From: Streptomyces sp. DG1A-41
GTDB lineage: Bacteria; Actinomycetota; Actinomycetes; Streptomycetales; Streptomycetaceae
DNA: 64,000 nt
Assembly (NCBI RefSeq): GCF_037055355.1
Contig: NZ_CP146350.1
Span: 496,001-560,000, forward strand
Reading direction: 5' to 3'
Position 1 is the first letter of the stretch, and the number at the start of each line of letters is the position of its first letter. Position numbers and translations under genes: made by a program. Shown piece by piece: positions 58,013 to 64,000 of this stretch. The notes under the pieces were generated by a model. That model was not told the DNA's origin, ran no database searches, and was given only the letters and a program-made list of their open reading frames with translations.

Positions 58013-59330
58013 TCATGTCTGGGATGCGGCTTGCCGCCGGTAGTGAATGGTGCGTGATCGTGCCTGGTGGCGGCGGCGCCAGTCGGACCAGGCAAGCCGG
58101 TGGACGCCGTCGCGGACGGGTCGGACGACGAGCGCGATGAACAGGCGGCAGATCTCGTTGCAGGACAGCGGGATCAGGTCGTCCGGCGTGGGCCGGTGTG
58201 CGTGTTCGTCGGCGCGGACGACGGCGAGGAAGGCGTGGGCCAGCATCGCGAGGGTGACCCAGCGGGCCCACGAGGGGTAGCGGCGGACCTGGTGCTCGTG
58301 CAGCCCGGCCAGTCCCTTCTCGGTTTTGGAAGGTCTCCTCCACCCGCCATCTGGAGCCTGCGACCTTGATCAGGGTGGCCAGGGATGTCGGCGCGGTGGA
58401 GTGACAGCGGTAGTAGGCGAGTTCACCGGTGCTGCGTTGCGGCGGATCAGCAGCTGGTGGCGGCCCGGGGCTGCCTCGGCGAGGTCGATGACGGCCCAGT
58501 CGTAGAACCCCGCTGCCCCTTCGCACCGCGCCCGGCCGAGAGCTTCTGCCAGGCCCGTTTCGGCACCTTCCGCGCCAGAGCATCGGCGCGGAAGGTGCCT
58601 GCGCCGGTGGGCACTTCGGCCGAGCAGGCCACCGCGAGGACACAGCCGATGCCGCGTTCCTCCAGAGCCGCACGGAGTCTTGGGTTGCCGCCGTAGACCT
58701 CGTCCCCGGTGACCAAGCCGACGTGGTGTCCGGCGTCCAGGAACCGTTCGATCATCGTGCGGGCCAGGTCTGGCTTGGTCGCGAAGACTGTGTCCCCGCC
58801 GAGTCCGGCAGCCCGGCAGCGGTCCGGGTCGCACGTCCAGGAGCGCGGATGTACAGCTCCCGGTCCACCGCCGCGTGACCGCGCTCGCCGGCGTAGACGA
58901 GGTAGACCGCGACCTGGGAGTTCTCGATCCGTCCAGCGGTTCCGGTGTACTGGCGCTGGACCCCAACCGTGTGGGTGCCCTTCTTCACGTCGCCGGTCTC
59001 ATCGACGACCAGGACCGCGGCATCGTCATATAGGTGCTCGACGACGTATTCGCGCACGTCATCACGGACGCCATCGGCATCCCAGGCGGCTCGGCACAGC
59101 AGATGCTGCATGCCATGCGGGCTGCTCTCCCCGGCCCACTCCGCGATCGTCCAGCAGTTCTTGCGCGGCAGGTCCGACAGCAGGCCCAGCACCAACCGAC
59201 CGGTCCGCAGCCGTGGTTCGACCCGGGCGAACCGGCCCGCGATCCGGCCCATGGCCACCTCGAACGCCTCCCGCCAACGGACGGGATCTATGCTGTGACC
59301 TGCGGCCACGTGATCACCGCTTGTCTTCAC
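58013..59330 (-). pseudogene. IS701-family transposase with about four frameshifts
   Basis: From ATG 59330: MGRIAGRFARVEPRLRTGRL, DLPRKNCWTIAEWAGESSPH, the DDE Asp in VLVVDETGDVKKGTHTVGVQ and RQYTGTAGRIENSQVAVYLV. Then, with frame changes near 58853, 58515, 58440 and 58328: GLVTGDEVYGG, FYDWAVIDLA, STGELAYYRCHST, VEETFQ and LIPLSCNEICRLFIALVVRP, ending RRRHQARSRTIHYRRQA. All blocks of a full transposase are present but no single frame encodes it, so the unit cannot move by itself unless the indels are sequencing errors. Confidence 0.82.
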
Positions 59331-59388
59331 ACCACACGATGATCACCGGTGGCCGCAGCCGCCCCCACGAGTACGCGAGGATGGTTGT

Positions 59389-59655
59389 GTGACCCACGTC
59401 CACATCGTCTATGCGCATCCCAGCGAGCGGAGCTTCACACGCGAGGTTCTCGACGCGTACCTGGGCGGGCTCGACGCCGCCGGCCACACGCGCACGGTCT
59501 CGGATCTCAACGAGATCCAGCGCCCAGTCACGACACTCGTTGTCCGACCTGCCCTCGACGCGGCACACCGGCAGCACTGGTCGATCTGGCACCGCCGCCA
59601 CCAAGCCCACGCCCGCGCAAGCCGCTACCACCGCCAGGCAGCCCTCCAACCATGA
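59389..59655 (+). CDS. Chimeric frame: flavodoxin-like reductase start joined to an IS701 transposase tail
   Basis: 88 residues. Residues 1-47 (THVHIVYAHPSERSFTREVL, DAYLGGLDAAGHTRTVSDLN) match the N-terminus of NAD(P)H quinone reductases of the flavodoxin-like fold. Residues 50-88 (VVRPALDAAHRQHWSIWHRR, then HQAHARASRYHRQAALQP) match the C-terminal tail of IS701 transposases, here on the opposite strand to the main one. It is a junction product of nested insertion or recombination. A working protein is unlikely. Confidence 0.6.
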   Translation: MTHVHIVYAHPSERSFTREVLDAYLGGLDAAGHTRTVSDLNEIQRPVTTLVVRPALDAAHRQHWSIWHRRHQAHARASRYHRQAALQP

Positions 59656-59710
59656 AGACGGCACGACCGTGGTAGACGAGCCCCGGCAGCCCGTGAGAAG
59701 GTGACATCCC

Positions 59711-60478
59711 GTGCTGCCAGTGATCTTCATTCATGGTCTGATCGGCTCATTCGCCGACCCACGTGCCCTCGCGCCGCTCCACCCGGCCTCCACCCTCTGC
59801 CCCGACCTGCACGGTTACGGGGCCGATGCCCTGGCCGAGCCCGGCACTATCACCATCGACATGCAGGTGGAATACCTGCGTGCGGCCATTGACCAGGCGC
59901 TGCCGGGCGGTCGCGTCCATCTGGTCGGGCATTCGGTCGGCGGCGTGATCGCCGCCGCGTTCGCCCACCGGTTCCCGGAGCGGACCGCAACGCTGGTCAG
60001 CGTCGAGGGCAACTTCAGTCTCGCGGACGCTTTCTGGTCGCAGCGGCTGGCAGCCAAGACAGCCGCCGAGGTGGAGCAGATCGTGCAAGCCGACCGTGCT
60101 GATCCCGGACGGTGGCTGCGCGCGGGAGGCATCGAGCCGACCAGGGAGCACCTCCGCTCTGCAACACAAGACCTGGCCTACCAGCCCGCTTCGACCATCC
60201 ACGCCATGGCTCGTGCTGTCGTCGAGTACACCGCTGGACCTGACTACCAGCTGCTGCTGCGGGACGTGTTCGAGCGCGTCCCGGTCCATCTGGTCGCCGG
60301 GGCCCGCTCACGCGCGGGGTGGGACGTGCCTACCTGGGCTCTGTCCGCCGCTGCCAGTTACACCGAGCTTCCCCGCACGGGCCATATGGTGATGCTGGAA
60401 GCGCCCGCGGAGTTCGGCGCACTCCTCGCCGGGCTCCTTACCCCGGCGTCAGCAAGCCGGGTCAGCACCCCAGAGTGA
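59711..60478 (+). CDS. Alpha/beta hydrolase (passenger gene)
   Basis: 255 residues from GTG 59711 with GAGAAGGTGAC upstream. LPVIFIHGLIGSF (oxyanion region), nucleophile elbow VHLVGHSVGGVIAAAFAHRF, acid region VPVHLVAGARSR and His in LPRTGHMVMLEAPAEF. Intact, in contrast to the transposase. It lies 57 bp before a NIPSNAP-type gene and probably forms a two-gene unit with it. Substrate unknown. Confidence 0.8.
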   Translation: MLPVIFIHGLIGSFADPRALAPLHPASTLCPDLHGYGADALAEPGTITIDMQVEYLRAAIDQALPGGRVHLVGHSVGGVIAAAFAHRFPERTATLVSVEGNFSLADAFWSQRLAAKTAAEVEQIVQADRADPGRWLRAGGIEPTREHLRSATQDLAYQPASTIHAMARAVVEYTAGPDYQLLLRDVFERVPVHLVAGARSRAGWDVPTWALSAAASYTELPRTGHMVMLEAPAEFGALLAGLLTPASASRVSTPE

Positions 60479-60535
60479 CTACTGGGGTCGGTGCCGACCG
60501 CGACCGGCGCCCACTGGGCCAGAAGGAAAACTGAC

Positions 60536-60865
60536 GTGATCACTTGTCATCTGCGCTATGAGATCGATCCCAGCCAGACTGTCGCGTTCGAGACGTACGT
60601 GACGGGGTGGATCCCGATCGTCGCCCGCTTCGGCGGCACGCACCACGGCTGCTTCTTGCCGCACGAAAGCGCCAACGACATCGCCTACGCCCTGTTCTCC
60701 TTCCCCAGCCTGGCTGCCTACGAGGACTACCGGGCTGCCATCCGGCAGGATCCGGAAGCTCAGCAGCTCTGGCAGCTCAGCACCGAGACCGGCTGCATCC
60801 GCCGCTTCGACCGGACCTTCCTCCGCCCGGCAATGCAACCGTCAGGCGGCGTTGCGGCCACTTAA
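60536..60865 (+). CDS. NIPSNAP/dimeric alpha-beta barrel family protein (passenger gene)
   Basis: 109 residues from GTG 60536, AGAAGGAA upstream. ITCHLRYEIDPSQTVAFETY and ALFSFPSLAAYEDYRAAIRQ follow the NIPSNAP-type ferredoxin-like fold, which appears in small oxygenases and ligand-binding proteins. It ends about 95 bp before the right inverted repeat. Function unknown. Confidence 0.75.
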   Translation: MITCHLRYEIDPSQTVAFETYVTGWIPIVARFGGTHHGCFLPHESANDIAYALFSFPSLAAYEDYRAAIRQDPEAQQLWQLSTETGCIRRFDRTFLRPAMQPSGGVAAT

Positions 60866-60988
60866 CCCGCTCGCAGACGGGTGTCCTGACCGGCACTGTT
60901 CGGCAGGGACACTCCCCGGCTCACTGGCGCCGACTCCTCCACACCACTCCACGACCACGAAGATCACGATCTACAGCTGGAGTATTAG

Positions 60989-61561
60989 CCATGTACTGGA
61001 GGCGTCGGATGAGTCCGATGCCGCAACGACCTCAGGTGGGGGCGACCCGCAGGCAAACGGCCCAGAAGGCACAACCCAAGGGATGACCGGTCGGGCACCG
61101 TCACCGGCAAGCGTGGTCGCCACCCAGCTCGGCCCGGCGGGCTTGGGTCTGATTCCCGGTGCCGGGGCCATCACCGGGGCCGTCGACCCGCGTCAGATCG
61201 CCGGCGAAGTGGACCGGGCCAGGGTGACGATCAGCGCCCGGCTGCGCAGCCATGAGGATGTCCAGCTCGTTCTGTCACCCCTGCGTGCCCTCACGCCCGT
61301 GTTCCTTCGGGATCTGGCTGAGGCCGCGCGCCGCCACCCGTGGGTGGTGCTGTTCTTCGACACCTACGAGCTCACCGGCCCGCGCTGCTGGACGTATGGC
61401 TGCGGGACGTACTGGTCAGTGACAGGTACGGAGAGCTACCCGCCAACGTCCTGGTCGTCCTCGCTGGCCAGGGCCAGCTCGATGCGCGCTGCTGGCAGGA
61501 CTGGCTCGACCTTGTCAACGCCCTTCCTCTGCATTCCTTTGTTCGGGGCGGCATACATTAG
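60989..61561 (+). pseudogene. AAA/NACHT-like ATPase, 3' part
   Basis: Starts right after the TTAG repeat with AMYWRRR, completing KLLAMYWRRR when the insertion is removed. A frame change then leads to PAGLGLIPGAGAITGAVDPR, SHEDVQLVLSPLRALTPVFL and the Walker B-like WVVLFFDTYELTGP. A second change near 61385 gives LLDVWLRDVLVSDRYGELPA and DWLDLVNALPLHSF. The effector end is lost. Confidence 0.7.
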
Positions 61562-61650
61562 CCCAGGTCGGCCGAGGGTCAGCGGGGGTGTGCGCGGTTT
61601 CGACCAGGGCGGCCGCGAGGCCTTCGCGGCGGATGCGCTTAGGACTGGAA

Positions 61651-62568
61651 TCAGAATGAGGTCTCTGTGGCTCGGGAATGACGCCGTGTTAGTCCGCGTT
61701 GGCGCGGCCCGGAGGCCTGTGGAAGCTGAACTCCGGACCAGGCATCGACTTCACACTGTCTGTCGGCATTGTTCCCTGTGGTCACGACTGTGCCGTTGGC
61801 ACGCAGGCCAAGGGTGTGCGTTGAACCGCCCGCCACGGCGACAATGTCGCGCCAATCGCCGACTTCGCACTGTCCGTAGCTGTTGTCTCCTGCTGCGAGG
61901 ACCCGTCCGGACGCAGTGACCCCGACGGTGTGGTAGCTGCCCGAGTCGAGCGCCACCACGTCTTCCCACTCATCGACCTCGCACGCCCCGGTTGCCCGGT
62001 CTCCGGTCGCTACTGCCCGCCCGTCGGCTCTGAGGCCGACGGTATGGAGATACCCGGCCGAAATGGCGGTTAGGTCGCGCCACCCTTCAACGGCACACTG
62101 TCGTCGTCGGTTGTTCCCCGTGGCCAGTGCAGAACCGTCCGACCGGACGCCGACCGAGTGCCAGTCACCACACGAGAGGACGACCATCTCGCGCCAGGAC
62201 TGCACGTCGCACTGCCCTTCTGAACTCCGGCCAACTGCTAGCACGCGGCCATTCGCGAGTAGCCCGAGCGTGCGGCGCCAGCCTGCGGCCACGGCCGTGA
62301 TGCCTCGCCATCCGGCGACATCACATTGCCCATCGCCATTCCACCCCGTTGCCAGCACCGTGCCGTCCGACAGGAGTCCCACCGTATGAGCCCTGCCTGT
62401 GTTCGTCGCGGTATGGACGTTGCCAGCTGCCACCGCGACGACGTCTTCCCATCGCTCGACACGACATTCAGCGGCTGCGGTATTGCCCACGGCGAGAACG
62501 GTTCCATCCCAGCGCCGTCCGACCGAATGACGCCTTCCGGCCGCCACCGCCGACGAGTTGGCGAGCAT
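61651..62568 (-). CDS. RCC1-like beta-propeller repeat protein (passenger gene)
   Basis: 305 residues from ATG 62568 with AGGAGG four bases upstream. About seven units of 38-40 residues follow the pattern HTVGLRADGRAVATGDRATG / CEVDEWEDVVALDSGSYHTV; each blade repeats G-[LV]-x-x-x-G-x-V-x-x-x-G. The last 17 residues (GLTRRHSRATETSF) are read through the IS5 end, so the true C-terminus may have been replaced. No signal peptide. Propellers of this kind bind proteins; the partner is unknown. Confidence 0.78.
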   Translation of the reverse strand: MLANSSAVAAGRRHSVGRRWDGTVLAVGNTAAAECRVERWEDVVAVAAGNVHTATNTGRAHTVGLLSDGTVLATGWNGDGQCDVAGWRGITAVAAGWRRTLGLLANGRVLAVGRSSEGQCDVQSWREMVVLSCGDWHSVGVRSDGSALATGNNRRRQCAVEGWRDLTAISAGYLHTVGLRADGRAVATGDRATGACEVDEWEDVVALDSGSYHTVGVTASGRVLAAGDNSYGQCEVGDWRDIVAVAGGSTHTLGLRANGTVVTTGNNADRQCEVDAWSGVQLPQASGPRQRGLTRRHSRATETSF

Positions 62569-62621
62569 TCCGCCTCCTTGTGCTTGGCGCGAGTTCGCGA
62601 CGTGGGATGCCACCTTACTTT

Positions 62622-63538
62622 GGACTGGAATCAGAGCGGGGTCCTCAGTCGTCGCCAGCAGATGACGGCACAACCGAGTGTGATGAAGGCCTGGTGGATG
62701 TCGTCGCGGATCTCCCAGCGGATACGTAGGCGGCGGAACCAGTGCAGTAGTGCGATGGCGCCTTCCACGACCCAGCGGTGTACGCCGAGTCCGGAGCCGT
62801 GTTCGGTGCCGCGCCGGGCGATGTGCGGGGTGATTTCGAACCGTCGGACCCGGTCGCGGTAGCTCTCGTGGTCGTAGCCGCGGTCGGCGTAGAGGTGCTT
62901 CGGGCGGCGCAGCGGTTGGCCGCGTTTGCCGCGGATCGGCGGGACGGCTCGGATCAGTGGGATCAGCTGAGTCACGTCGTTGCGGTTGCCGCCGGTCAGC
63001 GTGGCGGCCAGCGGGATGCCGTGGGCCTCGACGATCACGTGGTGCTTGCTGCCGGTCTTGCCCTGGTCCACCGGGGACGGGCCGGTGGCCGCACCACCTT
63101 TCATCGCCCGCAGATGGCTCGAGTCGACCGACGCCCGGGACAGATCCAGTATGCCGGCCACCCGCAGTTCGGCCAGCAGCATCTCGTGCAGGCGCTGCCA
63201 GACCCCGGCCTCGTTCCACCCCCGCAGTCGCCTCCAGCAGGTCATCCCGGAGCCGAAGCCGAGTTCCTGCGGGAGGTAGCGCCAGGGGATACCGGTGTAG
63301 AGCACGAACAGGATGCCGCACAGAACCCGCCGGTCATCGAGCCGACGACGCCCCGGGTACCGGAAGCGCCGCTCAATCACCGGCAACAGCGGCTCGATAC
63401 GCTCCCACAGCCCATCGTCAACCCCCACGGCTTGCGCCCACCACGAGTCTCGGTCGCAACCATCCCCTCCGGTTGCATCAACGCGAACTGACACGCCGTC
63501 ATTCCCGAGCCTCAGAGATTTCATTCTGATTCCAGTCC
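62622..63538. mobile_element. IS5-family insertion sequence
   Basis: 917 bp. Terminal inverted repeats GGACTGGAATCAGA at 62622-62635 and its complement at 63525-63538 are perfect over 14 bp. It carries one transposase gene on the minus strand. Confidence 0.85.
62631..63524 (-). CDS. IS5-family transposase
   Basis: 297 residues from ATG 63524; the conserved protein may start near VGVDDGLWERIEPLLP. DUF4096-type N-terminus LCGILFVLYTGIPWRYLPQE, first catalytic Asp in SRASVDSSHLRAMKGG, second in HLYADRGYDHESYR, and Glu in GVHRWVVEGAIALLHWFRRL complete a DDE triad. The only transposase in the window without a frameshift, so probably the youngest and possibly active. Confidence 0.9.
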   Translation of the reverse strand: MKSLRLGNDGVSVRVDATGGDGCDRDSWWAQAVGVDDGLWERIEPLLPVIERRFRYPGRRRLDDRRVLCGILFVLYTGIPWRYLPQELGFGSGMTCWRRLRGWNEAGVWQRLHEMLLAELRVAGILDLSRASVDSSHLRAMKGGAATGPSPVDQGKTGSKHHVIVEAHGIPLAATLTGGNRNDVTQLIPLIRAVPPIRGKRGQPLRRPKHLYADRGYDHESYRDRVRRFEITPHIARRGTEHGSGLGVHRWVVEGAIALLHWFRRLRIRWEIRDDIHQAFITLGCAVICWRRLRTPL

Positions 63539-63684
63539 TTAGCCAGGGGGCGAGACCGCACGCCACGCACATGCCGTACACGCCTGAACACCCAGCTGAT
63601 GTCTGTCAGGCACAGGTTCCTGGGACTACATGCCAAACATGCCTACCGATCAATTGGAGCTTCAGCGACTGCCCGCAGCATTGT

Positions 63685-63852
63685 CCGTGACGATGCGTTC
63701 GATGCGGATGGTGATGCCGTGGGCTGCGGACCAAACCCTTGCCCGGTGCGGGAACGCGATGGCGGTAGTGGTTTCCTCGTCGGGCAGCGCTTCGGTGTAG
63801 GCGAGTCGGCTGAATCCGTCGATGGCGGAGTGAAGGTAGACGTATCGGCCGG
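63685..63852 (-). mobile_element. IS481-family transposase fragment
   Basis: RYVYLHSAIDGFSRLAYTEA, LPDEETTTAIAF and HGITIRIERIVTDN are the core blocks around the second catalytic Asp region of IS481 transposases. Nothing before or after them remains in frame. Confidence 0.65.
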
Positions 63853-63880
63853 ACCGGCATCCGGGGCGCGCCGGCTCCGG

Positions 63881-64000
63881 TCAGGCCGGTTGCTCCTGCG
63901 CCGCGGCCGGGGCAGGCGGTTGCGGGTGGATGTGCAGCCGCACGGTCAGCGCGCTCACACAGCCGGCGAGGATGCCGAAGACGAGCGCCGCAGACACACC
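63881..64000 (-). CDS. C-terminal end of a membrane protein (partial at the window edge)
   Basis: 39 codons open to the window end, stop at 63881. VSAALVFGILAGCVSALTVR is a hydrophobic helix, followed by a proline/alanine-rich tail. Probably the last segment of a multi-pass transporter. The family cannot be named. Confidence 0.45.
   Translation of the reverse strand, partial: GVSAALVFGILAGCVSALTVRLHIHPQPPAPAAAQEQPA

Larger units (their letters stand above)
57989..60984. mobile_element. IS701-like transposable unit with passenger genes
   Basis: The ends 57989-58014 and 60959-60984 are perfect 26-bp inverted repeats (outermost bases TACTCCAGCT). They are flanked by TTAG at 57985-57988 and 60985-60988, a 4-bp target duplication consistent with IS701-type insertion. 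Inside are a frameshifted IS701-family transposase (minus strand, left half) and three plus-strand frames (right half). A normal IS701 element is about half this length, so the right 1.6 kb is passenger DNA. Confidence 0.85.
61642..63538. mobile_element. IS5-bounded composite unit carrying an RCC1-repeat gene
   Basis: The outer ends are inverted copies of the same IS5 end. 61642 onward starts GGACTGGAATCAGAATGA and stays similar for about 60 bp to the inverted right end at 63538. TTA flanks both sides (61639-61641 and 63539-63541), a 3-bp target duplication typical for this IS5 branch. The unit holds a short left IS end, the RCC1-like gene and a full IS5 copy at the right. Confidence 0.72.

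Noticed and set aside
57989..60984. Reading the inverted ends plus cargo as an integron or CRISPR-like array
   Set aside because: No integrase, attC sites or direct-repeat spacers; the ends and 4-bp target repeat fit an IS701-type insertion.

Overview
The window looks like chromosome from a Streptomyces or close relative. Evidence: very high G+C with strong third-position bias, frequent GTG starts, mycothiol enzymes instead of glutathione enzymes, and short intergenic hairpin repeats that I recognise from Streptomyces genomes. No rRNA, tRNA or CRISPR was seen.

Layout. (1) 1-8.5 kb is accessory: a GT1 glycosyltransferase, a frameshifted DHA2-type MFS efflux pump with a decayed TetR gene and a TetR-like operator, an ornithine-cyclodeaminase-like/D-threonine-aldolase-like pair, a MmyB-type regulator remnant, and a MarR regulator divergent from a PLP decarboxylase. 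(2) 8.5-14.9 kb is a secreted rhamnogalacturonan-I set: two SGNH acetylesterases, a GH53 galactanase, a PL11 lyase and a Tat-type lipase-like hydrolase. (3) 15.2-51.5 kb is the core, a nearly complete choline/glycine-betaine catabolic locus. Uptake is by a BCCT carrier and an OpuA-type ABC system. Choline goes to betaine (betA, betB), then dimethylglycine (two GbcA Rieske oxygenases with a ferredoxin and reductase), sarcosine (dmgO), glycine (soxBDAG), serine (glyA) and pyruvate (sdaA). One-carbon units are handled by folD, purU, a mycothiol-dependent formaldehyde dehydrogenase with an MBL hydrolase, and a formate dehydrogenase-like enzyme with fdhD. An mshA homologue is translationally coupled to fdhD. 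Two paralogous IclR regulators sit inside the locus.

(4) 51.5-64 kb is a degraded mobile zone. It holds truncated ArsR, AHSA1 and ECF-sigma genes, three IS1380 transposase remnants, an intact gapA and two regulators, an IS701-like unit with perfect 26-bp ends and passenger genes that splits an AAA/NACHT-like gene, an IS5-bounded unit carrying an RCC1-repeat gene, and an IS481 fragment.

The strongest new signal is a three-box operator, read toward the gene as GTTGC-N14-GTTGC-N7-GCAAC. It recurs with fixed spacing and fixed orientation in front of most catabolic transcription units and over the start codons of both iclR genes. It ties the core into one probable regulon. A second notable feature is an in-frame SoxD-SoxA fusion whose linker is written by Streptomyces intergenic repeats.
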